Source: an uncultured Collinsella sp.
Lineage (GTDB): Bacteria; Actinomycetota; Coriobacteriia; Coriobacteriales; Coriobacteriaceae
Length of the DNA stretch: 60,675 nt
Assembly (NCBI GenBank): GCA_905213265.1
Contig: CAJMHR010000009.1
Coordinates: forward strand, 1-60,675
Direction of reading: 5' to 3'
In this document: in pieces, positions 8,896-17,505 of the stretch
Layout of the letters: the number at the start of each line of letters is the position of its first letter
How positions within the stretch are numbered: position 1 is the first letter of the stretch
Notes under the pieces: model-generated
Databases searched by the model: none
What the model was told of the DNA's origin: nothing
The model's input: only the letters and a program-made list of their open reading frames with translations
Position numbers and translations under genes: made by a program

Positions 8896-8942
8896 GAGAG
8901 GGGAGCGGCTGGGTTTGTATCGCATAGGGCCGCTCCCCTCTC
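8896..8942 (-). promoter_or_regulatory. Intra-operon hairpin between lacG2 and lacE2
   Basis: GAGAGGGGAGCGGC at 8896 pairs with GCCGCTCCCCTCTC at 8929, 14 bp perfect, with no U-run on the minus strand. It may set the ratio of enzyme to permease. Partial terminator is possible. Confidence 0.55.
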
Positions 8943-8963
8943 GGGGGAAAGCGAGGCGATGCG

Positions 8964-10406
8964 CTACTGCGCGTCCGCCATAGTGTCGGCGAGCTCCTTG
9001 TACCAGAGTGCCGACTGCTTGATGTAGCGTTTTTGCATGTCGAAGTCGATGTAGAACAGGCCGTAGCGCTTGTTATAGCCGTTGGCCCACGAGAACTGGT
9101 CCTGCAGGCTCCAGATAAAGTAGCCCTGGACGTCGACGCCCTCGGCGCGCGCCCGGAGCACCTTCTCCATGTGCTGGTCGACAAAGTCGATGCGCTCGGG
9201 ATCGGCGACGATGCCGTTTGCGTCGGGCTCGGGGTCCTTGTGGCCCAGGCCGTTTTCGGTGATATAGATGACGGGGAGGTTGGGATAGGTGGCGCTGATG
9301 TGCTTGAGCGTGTCGTAGAGGCCTTGCGGGTAGATGAGCCAATCCCAGTCGGTGGTGGGGATACCCGGCATATCGACCTGCTGCCCGACGCCCTTAAACT
9401 TAAAGCACGAGGTGCCCTTGTCTCCGGTGCCGTTAAAGCTGTTGGTGGACTCGCCATCGTAGGCGGCGATAAACGCCGACTGATAGTAGTTGAGGCCGAA
9501 CATATCGTTGCGGGGCGCCGCCTTGGCGAGCTCCTCCATGTCGCTGTCCTCAACCGTAAGCGTGGCGTTGTTGGCACGCAGAATCTCGTTGATGAGTGAG
9601 AGGGTGCGCGCGGAGTAGTGACCCAGGAAGGCGCCGTCCATGATGAAGTCGGTGTAGAAGGCGTTGTACAGGTCGGCGGCGTGCTGGTCGGCGGGCGAGT
9701 CTGTGGCAGGATATGCCGGCGTCAGGACGTTGACCATGCCAATGCGTCCGCCCAGGTGCTCGGTCTCGTCAAGATCCTTATACAGGTTGACGGCGCGGGC
9801 GTGGGCAACGAGCTCGTTGTGCTGGCTCTGGATGCCGCTCGTCACATCAAAGTGATGGTTGGGCGGGAAGTTGCCTTGGATGTATTGGGAGTGCGAGAGG
9901 CTGATGAGCTCGTTGATGGTGAACCAATTCTTGACCTCGCGGAACTCGCGGAAGCAGAACTCGGCATAGCGCACATAGGCGTCGACGGTCTTGCGGTTGA
10001 GCCAGTCGCCCTGGTTGAACAGGGCGGCGGGGGAGTCAAAGTGATGCAGGGACACATAGGGCTCGACGCCATACTTTTTGCAGCAGGCGAACAGCTCGTG
10101 GTAGTGCTTAACGCCCTCGGCGAGGGGCTCGGCATCGTCGCCGTTGGGGAAGATGCGGGTCCAGGCGATGGACACACGGATGGCGTTGAGTCCATGCTCG
10201 GCAGAAAGGCGGATATCCTCCTCGTAGCGGTTGTAGAAATCACTGGCCGGGTCGGGCAAAAAGCGACCCTGGGCGACAAGGTAATCGTCCCACATGGTCT
10301 TACCCTTGCCTGCCACCTTCGTGGAACCTTCCGTTTGGTACGCGGCGGTTGCGGCGCCCCAAACAAAGCCCTTCGGCAGCTGCTGTACGCGGTTTAGCAA
10401 AGACAT
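8964..10406 (-). CDS. lacG: 6-phospho-beta-galactosidase (GH1), module 2
   Basis: 480 residues, GH1. Acid/base Glu166 is in TINEL and nucleophile Glu384 in ITENGLG. The phosphate-binding S-x6-K-x-Y and the LacG Trp are present in FSWANGYNKRYGLFY. It is the most divergent of the three: it has TINEL instead of TFNEI and an insertion DDAEPLA after IFPNG. This hints at a different aglycone. It is promoter-proximal, directly divergent from lacI2, the reverse of the order in modules 1 and 3. The ATG at 10406 is preferred because GAGGG is correctly spaced for it and too close to the ATG at 10412. Cytoplasmic. Substrate range is inferred. Confidence 0.87.
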   Translation of the reverse strand: MSLLNRVQQLPKGFVWGAATAAYQTEGSTKVAGKGKTMWDDYLVAQGRFLPDPASDFYNRYEEDIRLSAEHGLNAIRVSIAWTRIFPNGDDAEPLAEGVKHYHELFACCKKYGVEPYVSLHHFDSPAALFNQGDWLNRKTVDAYVRYAEFCFREFREVKNWFTINELISLSHSQYIQGNFPPNHHFDVTSGIQSQHNELVAHARAVNLYKDLDETEHLGGRIGMVNVLTPAYPATDSPADQHAADLYNAFYTDFIMDGAFLGHYSARTLSLINEILRANNATLTVEDSDMEELAKAAPRNDMFGLNYYQSAFIAAYDGESTNSFNGTGDKGTSCFKFKGVGQQVDMPGIPTTDWDWLIYPQGLYDTLKHISATYPNLPVIYITENGLGHKDPEPDANGIVADPERIDFVDQHMEKVLRARAEGVDVQGYFIWSLQDQFSWANGYNKRYGLFYIDFDMQKRYIKQSALWYKELADTMADAQ

Positions 10407-10526
10407 ATGCATACACCCTCTCGTCTCGCTGTTCGATATTGTGCGTTTGCGCTCAGGAGGCTCCCTGGTTAGCGTTCAGCGGTGAAAAAGCCCGATAAAC
10501 ACTATCTTAAAATGATTAGAACCAAA

Positions 10527-10542
10527 ATGAGCACGTGAACAT
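10527..10542. promoter_or_regulatory. LacI operator, module 2
   Basis: ATGAGCACGTGAACAT lies in the lacG2-lacI2 divergent region and has the variable triplet AGC. Confidence 0.7.
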
Positions 10543-10548
10543 TTGACA

Positions 10549-10564
10549 ATGAGCACGTTAACAT
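10549..10564. promoter_or_regulatory. LacI operator, module 2 (second copy)
   Basis: ATGAGCACGTTAACAT starts 22 bp after the first copy. A third left half-site, ATGAGCACGTTA, starts at 10681 near the lacI2 promoter, which would allow autoregulation. Confidence 0.7.
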
Positions 10565-10603
10565 CCGGCTGGGATGTATAGAAACAAAACAACTTCAAAC
10601 AGC

Positions 10604-10634
10604 CGCGAACGGTTGTATTTGTTCGGTAAGCGGT
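10604..10634 (+). promoter_or_regulatory. 21-bp-spaced GGTGAACGGT box pair
   Basis: CGCGAACGGT at 10604 and GGTAAGCGGT at 10625 are direct repeats 21 bp apart, between the module 2 operators and lacI2. Confidence 0.5.
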
Positions 10635-10756
10635 TTTGATTGACAGAAGTTTTCATGTTGTGGTATATGGCTCGGGTATCATGAGCACGTTATCGATGTA
10701 TGTACGATGCGCCATGGGCGCGGGGAATAGTTGGGAAGCAGGTTAGCGTGGAAGGC

Positions 10757-11785
10757 ATGGCTCAGCAGACAAGGAATGGTCATTCGGCGAGCGCGGCAGA
10801 GGTTGCGGCGCTCGCTGGCGTGAGCCGCCAGACTGTGTCTCGCGTGGTCAACGGTATGCCCAACGTGACGGAAAAGACGCGCAAGCGTGTGCTGGCCGCC
10901 ATGGAAGAGCTGGGCTTTCGTCCCAATTTTGCTGGAGCGGCGTTGCGCGGCGGGTCGTATCGTTCTATTGGCCTGTGCATGTACAACATCACACGTGTCG
11001 GTAACCTGGCGACGCTCGAGGGTATCATGCAAGCGGCGCGCGAGCACGATTTTGCCGTCACTATGATCGAGATGGGCGGCGACAAGCCCTATACACTTGC
11101 CGATGCCTCGCGCCGCATGGTCGAGCGACCCGTCGACGGCATGATTCTCAACATGAACCGCATGGCTCCCGATTTTGAGGAGTTTGTTCCCCAGCCGGGA
11201 GTGCGAACGGTCATCCTGTCCATGTATGCGCATCCGCGCTGCACGACGATCGACTCCGACCAGTATGGTTCGTGCGAGCTGTTGACCAATTATCTGCTGG
11301 AACATGGTCACTCGAATATGCGGTTTGTGGCGGGTCCGGAAAACTCGATTTCCTCGCGTTTTCGTGAGGCCGGTTGGCGCGATACGCTGGGTCGTGCTCA
11401 TGTCGATGCCGCTCCGATGCTGCGTGGCGATTGGAGTGCGGACAGTGGGTACGCCATGGGCGAGCGGATTGCGGCCGAGGTGCTTGCCGGCGGGTCGCAG
11501 GCGCCGACTGCCGTGCTTGCGGCAAATGACCAGATGGCGCTGGGCGTTATCGCCGCGCTCGAGAACGCGGGCCTGTCCGTGCCCGACGACGTGAGCGTGG
11601 TTGGTATCGACGACGCACTCGAGGGACTTGTTCCTCACAATCGACTGACGACGCTGCGATTTGATTTGCGCGGTGTCGGTAAGCTTGCGTTTGAGGCGGC
11701 GATTGGAGAGAGCTCGTCTATCGAGGCGATTCATGTGCCGAGTACGCTGGTCGAACGCTCGACTGTTAGGGACATACGGGGTTAG
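10757..11785 (+). CDS. LacI-family repressor, module 2
   Basis: 342 residues. The helix-turn-helix AAEVAALAGVSRQTVSRVVN is at about residues 13-32, followed by the hinge and effector domain, with the usual AANDQMALGV and VPDDVSVVGIDD segments. Recognition-helix residues are R-Q. The matching operators carry ATGAGC half-sites at 10527, 10549 and 10681. The last lies just upstream of this gene, so it probably represses itself as well as lacG2-lacE2. The start at 10757 has GGAAGG before it. A GTG at 10748 is possible. The two 55-bp hairpin repeats follow its stop codon. Confidence 0.9.
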   Translation: MAQQTRNGHSASAAEVAALAGVSRQTVSRVVNGMPNVTEKTRKRVLAAMEELGFRPNFAGAALRGGSYRSIGLCMYNITRVGNLATLEGIMQAAREHDFAVTMIEMGGDKPYTLADASRRMVERPVDGMILNMNRMAPDFEEFVPQPGVRTVILSMYAHPRCTTIDSDQYGSCELLTNYLLEHGHSNMRFVAGPENSISSRFREAGWRDTLGRAHVDAAPMLRGDWSADSGYAMGERIAAEVLAGGSQAPTAVLAANDQMALGVIAALENAGLSVPDDVSVVGIDDALEGLVPHNRLTTLRFDLRGVGKLAFEAAIGESSSIEAIHVPSTLVERSTVRDIRG

Positions 11786-11800
11786 GTCCTACTCCGTTTG

Positions 11801-11936
11801 TCTCGATTTGTAACAGGTAGACGGTCAAAAGCGGGCTACGTGTTACAGATTTAGATTCTTCGGAAAGAGCAATCCTGTTCGTCTCAATCTGTAACAGCTA
11901 GGACCAAAAAACTCGGCTAGATGTTACAGATCGAGA
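11801..11936. repeat. Two 55-bp hairpin repeats (family 3)
   Basis: Units at 11801-11855 and 11882-11936 start 81 bp apart. They lie between the convergent ends of lacI2 and lacG3, in the same position relative to the genes as the pair at 6793-6926 and with the same order of loop types. Confidence 0.85.
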
Positions 11937-11970
11937 CAAACGGCTCCCGACCAGCCCAAAAACAAAAAGA

Positions 11971-12006
11971 CCGGGGGCGGCGCGCCGTGTGACGTGCCGC
12001 CCCCGG
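11971..12006 (-). terminator. Terminator of the lacE3-lacG3 operon
   Basis: CCGGGGGCGG pairs with CCGCCCCCGG. The minus strand continues as TCTTTTTGTTTTT. Confidence 0.85.
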
Positions 12007-12052
12007 CTGAGAAATGGGGACAGGTTGTGTGAGCGGGCAACCCCGCCAGCCA

Positions 12053-13492
12053 CTAGTCCAGACGACGGGTCTGCGCCACGTGCTTGTACCAGTAGGCGCT
12101 TGCCTTGGGTGTGCGCTTCTGAGTTTCAAAGTCAACGTAGAAGAAGCCGTAACGCTTGTTGTAGCCATTGGTCCAGGAGAACTGATCCTGCAGGCTCCAC
12201 AGGAAGTAGCCGCCCACGTTGACACCCACCTCCATGGCCTTGAGCAGCCAGCGCAGGTGCTGCTCGATGTAGTCGATGCGCGGCTGGTCGTCCACAAAAC
12301 CGTCCTTGTAGGGGTCCTTGTAGCCCATGCCGTTTTCGGTGATGAAGATCTGCTTGTAGTTGGGGTAGCGCTGCTTAATGTAGATGAGCAGATCGAACAG
12401 GCCCTCGGGATAGATGATCCAGTCCCAGTCGGTGGTGGGGATGCCGGGCTTGTTCACATGCTCGCCAATGCCCTTGACGCGCCAGCGGCCGGTGCCCTTC
12501 TCGCCCGTACCGTTGTGGTGCAGGTCGTTCTCGCCATCGTAAGCCTTCAAGAAACGGCACTGGTAGTTGTTAACGCCCAGGTAGTCGTTGTAGAGCGCGG
12601 CCTCGCGCATGATTTCCAGATCCTCGTCTAGAATCTGGATGGTGCCGCCCGAGACGGCAGCCAGGCGGTTGGCGCACTCGAGGGTGTCGGGCGCGTAGTC
12701 GCCGCGGAACGTCGCGTCGAGCAAGAACTGGTTTTGCAGCACGTGCTCGTTGTTGGCGGCTTTGATGTCGGCGGGGTCGTTCTCGTTAAGCGGGTACTTG
12801 AACTCCAACGACTGAATGACGCCGATCTTGCCCTTAAAACCGCCGTTGTGGAAGGCCAGCACTGCCTTGGCGTGGGCGAGCATCATGTTGTGCTCGCACT
12901 GGAAGGCCTCGGCAAGATGTGCCTTGACGCCACCGGGGAAGGTGCCCTCGATGTAGGTGTTGGAGGCGTCGGCCCAGATCTCGTTAAAGGTGAACCAGTA
13001 GGTCACCTGGTCGGCGTACTCCTTAAAGCAGAAGGTGGCAAAGTCCACAAAGGCGTCGATGGTCTCGCGGTTGAGGAAGTCGCCCTTCTCAAAGAGGGGA
13101 AGCGGCGTGTCAAAGTGATGCAGCGTGACAAACGGCTCAACGTGGTGCTTGTGGCACTCGGCGAAGAGATCGTGGTAGAACTGGACGCCCTCGGGGTTGA
13201 TCTCGCCGATGCCGTTGGGGAAGATGCGGCTCCAGGCGATGGAGAGGCGAATGCCGTTGATGCCGAACTCCTCGCACAGCTCCAGATCGACGGGGTACTG
13301 GTTGTAGAAGTCCGAAGCGGGATCGGGGGAGAAGCGCCCCTGGGCCTCCAGGAAGTCGTCCCAGGCGACCTTGCCCTTACCGTGAGTGCGGGTCTCGCCC
13401 TCTACCTGGTAGGCAGCGGTGGCGCCGCCAAAGACAAAGTCCTCGGGAAACTGCGCGGGCGGGTTGGTGACGCTAGCAGGGTTAACGGACAT
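12053..13492 (-). CDS. lacG: 6-phospho-beta-galactosidase (GH1), module 3
   Basis: 479 residues, GH1, and very similar to module 1 (shared EGETRTHGKGK and DPASDFYN). Acid/base Glu171 is in TFNEI and nucleophile Glu386 in ITENG. FSWTNGYNKRYGFFY supplies the phosphate-binding Ser, Lys and Tyr and the galactoside-favouring Trp. It lies 66 bp downstream of lacE3, with a hairpin between. The ribosome site is weak (GGATCATC), so translation may depend on upstream coupling or processing. Cytoplasmic. Presence of three complete, intact LacG paralogues argues for different substrates or different regulation rather than decay. Confidence 0.9.
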   Translation of the reverse strand: MSVNPASVTNPPAQFPEDFVFGGATAAYQVEGETRTHGKGKVAWDDFLEAQGRFSPDPASDFYNQYPVDLELCEEFGINGIRLSIAWSRIFPNGIGEINPEGVQFYHDLFAECHKHHVEPFVTLHHFDTPLPLFEKGDFLNRETIDAFVDFATFCFKEYADQVTYWFTFNEIWADASNTYIEGTFPGGVKAHLAEAFQCEHNMMLAHAKAVLAFHNGGFKGKIGVIQSLEFKYPLNENDPADIKAANNEHVLQNQFLLDATFRGDYAPDTLECANRLAAVSGGTIQILDEDLEIMREAALYNDYLGVNNYQCRFLKAYDGENDLHHNGTGEKGTGRWRVKGIGEHVNKPGIPTTDWDWIIYPEGLFDLLIYIKQRYPNYKQIFITENGMGYKDPYKDGFVDDQPRIDYIEQHLRWLLKAMEVGVNVGGYFLWSLQDQFSWTNGYNKRYGFFYVDFETQKRTPKASAYWYKHVAQTRRLD

Positions 13493-13515
13493 GATGATCC
13501 AATCGTCTAAATCGA

Positions 13516-13549
13516 AGGGCCAGCCGGCTGTTGATGGTCGGCTGGCCCT
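13516..13549 (-). promoter_or_regulatory. Intra-operon hairpin between lacE3 and lacG3
   Basis: AGGGCCAGCCG pairs with CGGCTGGCCCT and no proper U-run follows. It is positioned like the hairpin at 3661-3687 in module 1. Confidence 0.5.
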
Positions 13550-13558
13550 GAGCGTTAC

Positions 13559-15334
13559 TTACTTCGAAAGCTGCTCGGAGACGAAGGCGAGAGATTTGTC
13601 GCCGTTCTGGGAGAGCTCGATGTACTGCTTGCCGCGGCAGGCGACGCACTTGTTGCCCACGCGCTCGCAGTCCTTCTGCAGGTCGGCCAGGTAGCTGGCA
13701 GCCTGCGGGGCCAGGACGACCAGGTCAAAGTCGGGGAGCATGTCCACGTGGTTGCCATATGCCTCGGCAGCGGTTTCAAGATTGATGCCGCGCTCCTTGG
13801 CAGCCTTGGCCAGCGCGTTGGCGAGCAGGCCCGAGGTACCGCCGCCCTGGCAGAGCACGAGCACGCGCTTGCCGTTGAGGTCGCTGGCGGTCGTTGCCTC
13901 GGCAGCGGGTGCTGCAGAAGCGGCGGGGGAGTCGGCCTTCACGGCCTCGGCAGCAGCGCCGGCGGCAACGCTCTTGGCGTCAGCCTTGCCCTGGAAGGCA
14001 TCGTTGAGCTTGGCGGCCTTCTCGGCGTTCTTGGCGGCGAGCTCCTCCTGGGAGATCTCGGCCTCCTCGGCGCACTTCTGGGCGTCATAGGCACGGAAGA
14101 ACGGGTAGTACAGAGCGAAGTCGACGACCAGGATAAGGGCGAGCATCACAAAGGCGAGCGGCTGGAAGCCCAGGCCCATGATGGTGCCGATGGGGCCGGG
14201 GACGGTCCAGGGCAGGGTGTACATAAAGCCGTTCATGCCCAAGAAGTCGATAAAGATCTTGAGGATCCAGATGTTGGCGATCGGGGCAAAGACAAACGGG
14301 ACAAAGAAGACGGGGTTGAGCACGATAGGCGCGGCGAACAGCAGCGGCTCGTTGACGGCAAAGCACACGGGGACGATGGCGGCCTTACCGACGGCGCGCA
14401 TCTCCTGAGATTTGGCCAGGAAGCAGAACATAAAGACCAGGACGAGTGTGGCGCCGGTGCCGCCCATGCAGACGACGAAGTACTGGGCACCCTGGGTCAG
14501 GACAGCGGAAGCGTGCTGGCCGGCCTGGAACGCAGCCAGGTTGTCGGTCATGTTGGCAACGAGAGCGGCGGCGATGGCGGGCTCGACGATCGAGGGGCCG
14601 TGGACGCCCACGAACCAGAAGAGGCTCATGGCGCCGTAGATCACAGCGAGGCCGATGTAGCCGTCGGCAGCGGTGAACAGGGGCTGGAACACCTGGATGA
14701 CGCCCTGGGCAAAGCAGAAGCCAAAAGCAGCGCGGAAGACGATGTCAAAGACCCAAAAGACGGTGATGCAGACGGAGAAGGGGATGATGTCCTTAAAGGT
14801 CTGCGAGATGTTGGGCGGAACCTGCTCGGGCATCTTGACGGTGATGTTGCGCTTAATGAAGAACTTGTAGATGATGCCGGTCACAAACGCAGCGATGAAG
14901 GCGGTCAGCAGGCCCTTGGAACCAAGGTAAGTGGTGTTGAAGCCGCTGGCAGCGTCCGTGGCGATCGTGTCGCTCGAAAGGAGCAAGAAGCCGATGATGG
15001 CCGCGCACATGCACGAGATAAAGTTGATTTGGTTGTTCTTGGGCAGGTCGCGGTTCTGCGCGTCGGCGAAGTGCTTGGCCGTGGTGGCGGCGCAGGCGAT
15101 GGCCAGGATGCCCATGGAGTAGTTGTAGCACTTCCACAGGGCGTTGTTGATGTCATCGGGCCAGTAGAAACCCCAGATGTTGGGGACCGAGGCTACCAGG
15201 CAGAAAATGGACGAGAAGATGATGATGGGGATGACGGAGATAAAGCCGTCGCGGATCGCCTTGAGGTACTTGTTGCGGGCGATCGCGTTGAAAAAGGGCT
15301 GGCCCTTTTCGATGATGGCGATGAGTTGCTCCAT
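13559..15334 (-). CDS. lacE: Lactose-family PTS permease EIICB, module 3
   Basis: 591 residues, with an EIIC domain (AVNEPLLFAAPIVLNPVFF), an Ala-rich linker and an EIIB domain with phospho-Cys495 in VLVLCQGGGTSGLL. The EIIB domain is clearly distinct from those of modules 1 and 2: QGGG instead of AGAG, and two extra cysteines near the end (GNKCVACRGK). This module is therefore an older or separately acquired paralogue. First gene of the operon with lacG3, divergent from lacI3. Start after TAGGAG. Depends on an EIIA supplied in trans. Confidence 0.9.
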   Translation of the reverse strand: MEQLIAIIEKGQPFFNAIARNKYLKAIRDGFISVIPIIIFSSIFCLVASVPNIWGFYWPDDINNALWKCYNYSMGILAIACAATTAKHFADAQNRDLPKNNQINFISCMCAAIIGFLLLSSDTIATDAASGFNTTYLGSKGLLTAFIAAFVTGIIYKFFIKRNITVKMPEQVPPNISQTFKDIIPFSVCITVFWVFDIVFRAAFGFCFAQGVIQVFQPLFTAADGYIGLAVIYGAMSLFWFVGVHGPSIVEPAIAAALVANMTDNLAAFQAGQHASAVLTQGAQYFVVCMGGTGATLVLVFMFCFLAKSQEMRAVGKAAIVPVCFAVNEPLLFAAPIVLNPVFFVPFVFAPIANIWILKIFIDFLGMNGFMYTLPWTVPGPIGTIMGLGFQPLAFVMLALILVVDFALYYPFFRAYDAQKCAEEAEISQEELAAKNAEKAAKLNDAFQGKADAKSVAAGAAAEAVKADSPAASAAPAAEATTASDLNGKRVLVLCQGGGTSGLLANALAKAAKERGINLETAAEAYGNHVDMLPDFDLVVLAPQAASYLADLQKDCERVGNKCVACRGKQYIELSQNGDKSLAFVSEQLSK

Positions 15335-15396
15335 GCAATGCTCCTAAGAGTCGGTGGGTTAGCAACGATGGTAGCTTTTGACGTTCGGTTGCCAAA

Positions 15397-15412
15397 ATGT
15401 TGACGTTGCCAT
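15397..15412. promoter_or_regulatory. LacI operator, module 3 (near lacE3)
   Basis: ATGTTGACGTTGCCAT. Its right half is GCCAT, the complement of the module 3 half-site ATGGC. Confidence 0.65.
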
Positions 15413-15516
15413 TTTGTGACACAAAAATAGACGTGAACCGGTGGTTCCTGTGCCTGCGAACCGTCGATTCCTTACGCGTAAACGTTTGAGCCGCCCGGTG
15501 GCTCTGTGTTTGCACA

Positions 15517-15532
15517 ATGGCAACGTTAACAT
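15517..15532. promoter_or_regulatory. LacI operator, module 3 (middle)
   Basis: ATGGCAACGTTAACAT, with variable triplet GCA. Confidence 0.7.
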
Positions 15533-15569
15533 TTGGGCGACAAAAGCCGTTCGGGGAAGCAAACATGTC

Positions 15570-15600
15570 GGTGAACGGTAGGTTTTGGGTGGTGAGCGTA
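15570..15600 (+). promoter_or_regulatory. 21-bp-spaced GGTGAACGGT box pair
   Basis: GGTGAACGGT at 15570 is exact and GGTGAGCGTA at 15591 is degenerate. The spacing is 21 bp. They lie upstream of lacI3. Confidence 0.5.
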
Positions 15601-15661
15601 TGGTGGGGGAGGCGTTAGATATACTTGAAGACGTTTCATTTGACTGCGTAGGGTGCCACCA

Positions 15662-15677
15662 ATGGCATCGTTGACAT
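15662..15677. promoter_or_regulatory. LacI operator, module 3 (at lacI3)
   Basis: ATGGCATCGTTGACAT ends 14 bp before the lacI3 start codon, a position that fits autorepression. Confidence 0.65.
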
Positions 15678-15691
15678 AGAAAGATCGACCT

Positions 15692-16696
15692 ATGGCCGCT
15701 GTTAAAAAATCGGTTTCCGTTAAGGACGTGGCGCGCCTCGCGGGTGTCTCGGAGCAGACGGTCTCGCGCACCGTGCACGATTCGCCCAGCGTGCGCCCCG
15801 AGACCAAGGAGCGCGTGCGTGCCGCCATGCGCGAGCTGGGGTATCGCCCCAATTTTGCCGGTCGATCGCTGCGCCGCGGCAAGTTTAAGACCGTCGGCGT
15901 CGCCATGTTCAACATTACCGGCACCGGCAACCTCGACCGTATGGAGGGCTTTGCCGCTGCGGCCGACAAACATGGCTATGCCATCACCCTCACTAAAGTA
16001 GATGGACATCCGTATACCCTCGAGAGCGCATCGTCGCGCATGAGTGCACTGCCGGTGGACGGCATGGTTGTGATCATGAATCGCATGCCGGCGGACTTTG
16101 GCACCTTCGAGCCGCTGCCCGGCATGCAGACGGTGCTCGTTACGATGTTGGAGCACCCGCTCTGTTCAACGGTCGATAACGACCAGTTCGATTGCTCGCG
16201 CCAGGTGGTCGAGTACTTGTTGGGGCAGGGGCACAAGACTGTGCACTTTATCTCGTGCCCCGAGCGCTCGCTTTCGGGCATGCGGCGCGAGGAAGGCTGG
16301 CGCGAGACATTGCGTGCGCATGGCATTGAGCCCCCGCAGCTCGTGCGCGGCGATTGGACGGCACAGAGCGGGTATGCTGCCGGTCAGGCTCTGGCGGACG
16401 ATCCGACCTGTACGGCCATTTATGCCTCCAACGATGCCATGGCATATGGCTGCATCCGTGGGCTGGAGTCGCGCGGGAAGTGCGTGCCCCAGGACGTGAG
16501 CGTGGTGGGTGTTGACGATAGTCTGGGCGATATCGTGCCCGATCGTCGCCTGACCACGGTGCGCTTTGACAACAAGCGCGTCGGCATGTGGGCGGTCGAC
16601 AAGATTGCCGGCGCCGAGGGCGTTGAACCCGGTGTGGAGCACATGCTGTTTCCGGGCGTGCTCGTCGAGGGCGATACGGTACGCGATTGGCGCTAG
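15692..16696 (+). CDS. LacI-family repressor, module 3
   Basis: 334 residues. The helix-turn-helix VKDVARLAGVSEQTVSRTVH is at about residues 10-29, followed by the hinge and sugar-binding domain with ASNDAMAYGC and VPQDVSVVGVDD. Recognition-helix residues are E-Q, and the operators nearby carry ATGGCA half-sites. Expected to repress lacE3-lacG3 and itself. The ribosome site is poor (AAAGATCG), but no better in-frame start exists before the helix-turn-helix. No terminator hairpin was seen directly after the stop. Confidence 0.9.
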   Translation: MAAVKKSVSVKDVARLAGVSEQTVSRTVHDSPSVRPETKERVRAAMRELGYRPNFAGRSLRRGKFKTVGVAMFNITGTGNLDRMEGFAAAADKHGYAITLTKVDGHPYTLESASSRMSALPVDGMVVIMNRMPADFGTFEPLPGMQTVLVTMLEHPLCSTVDNDQFDCSRQVVEYLLGQGHKTVHFISCPERSLSGMRREEGWRETLRAHGIEPPQLVRGDWTAQSGYAAGQALADDPTCTAIYASNDAMAYGCIRGLESRGKCVPQDVSVVGVDDSLGDIVPDRRLTTVRFDNKRVGMWAVDKIAGAEGVEPGVEHMLFPGVLVEGDTVRDWR

Positions 16697-16755
16697 GGCG
16701 CGGGTCTGTTTGGGTTGCCGCTAATTGTGTTCGATATTGTTCAGATTGGTTTAAA

Positions 16756-16786
16756 ACCGTTCACGGACGAAAAGTAACCGTTCATA
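16756..16786 (-). promoter_or_regulatory. 21-bp-spaced GGTGAACGGT box pair (reverse orientation)
   Basis: ACCGTTCACG at 16756 and ACCGTTCATA at 16777 are complements of GGTGAACGGT-like boxes, 21 bp apart, upstream of lacF. Confidence 0.55.
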
Positions 16787-16909
16787 GCTCGAAATTACGT
16801 TTTGCGCTGTTCTTTTTTGTTTGAATGTTACTGTTCCTGTCATACACAACGCAGCGCGTATGCCCGGACGCGATGCTCTCCATTGGTTCATATGTGAAAG
16901 GAACGCAAC

Positions 16910-17248
16910 ATGGCAACCAAAGAAGAAATCTCGATGGTTGGATTCGAGATTGTCGCATACGCAGGTGACGCCCAGACCGATCTGCTTGCAGCGCTCGATG
17001 CTGCTCGCGAGGGTGACTTTGAGAAGGCCGAGCAGCTGCACAAGGATGCCAGCGATGCGCTCATCGGTGCCCACGACACGCAGACCAAGCTGCTTTCGCA
17101 GGAGGCCGGCGGTGGCGAGATGGAGATGACCTTCATCATGGCTCACGCTCAGGACACTCTCATGACCACTATGATCCTGGAGAAGCAGACCCGCTTTACC
17201 ATCGATGCCTACAAGCGCATCGCTGCGCTCGAGGCCAAGCTCGCCTAA
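16910..17248 (+). CDS. lacF: Lactose/cellobiose-family PTS EIIA
   Basis: 112 residues, the usual size of a Lac-type EIIA. The N-terminus MVGFEIVAYAGDAQTDLLAAL and the segment around phospho-His79 (IMAHAQDTLMTT) match LacF. It takes phosphate from HPr and gives it to the EIIB cysteine of a LacE permease. It is cytoplasmic and acts as a trimer in known members. It stands alone between lacI3 and a membrane-protein gene, with its own promoter region (containing the 21-bp box pair) and its own terminator. As it is the only EIIA in the window and all three LacE proteins lack one, it probably serves all three modules (inference). Start after GAAAGGAAC. Confidence 0.92.
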   Translation: MATKEEISMVGFEIVAYAGDAQTDLLAALDAAREGDFEKAEQLHKDASDALIGAHDTQTKLLSQEAGGGEMEMTFIMAHAQDTLMTTMILEKQTRFTIDAYKRIAALEAKLA

Positions 17249-17275
17249 CGAGCCCTCACAACCAAGCCCCTTCCA

Positions 17276-17308
17276 AAAGCCCTGCCGCTACCCGCGACAG
17301 GGCTTTTT
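17276..17308 (+). terminator. Terminator of lacF
   Basis: AAAGCCCTG pairs with CAGGGCTTT and is followed by TTCTGTCC. It is a strong intrinsic terminator. Confidence 0.85.
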
Positions 17309-17325
17309 CTGTCCTCCTCCAAGTT

Positions 17326-17389
17326 GCGGTGAAATAGGGACTGAATAGGGGCCGGCGGGCTCAAAACAATCCCTATTCCACCGCAACTC
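17326..17389. repeat. Inverted repeat between lacF and the membrane-protein gene
   Basis: AGTTGCGGTGAAATAGGGA pairs with TCCCTATTCCACCGCAACT with one mismatch across a loop of about 25 bases. It is followed by GGGGACAG at 17404, a short sequence also seen at 12015, 29228 and 40795. No function is evident. Confidence 0.6.
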
Positions 17390-17505
17390 ATCCCGAGATA
17401 GTCATTGGGGACAGTCTTGGTGCGCTCCGTTCGTCCTCCCGTTCGATTTTTGCTCGGTGGGTATACTTCCTTTCGCATTAAGCCCCGGACTGAGGAGGTA
17501 TCCAA

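Noticed and set aside
13748..15403. 551-residue open frame opposite lacE3
   Set aside because: It is the complement of a well-supported PTS gene, is rich in Gly, Asp and Val without any domain, and arises from GC-rich codon bias.
16910..17248. LacF as the EIIA for the sucrose PTS
   Set aside because: LacF belongs to the lactose/cellobiose superfamily, whereas EIIBC at 53883 belongs to the glucose superfamily; such cross-phosphorylation is not normally seen.
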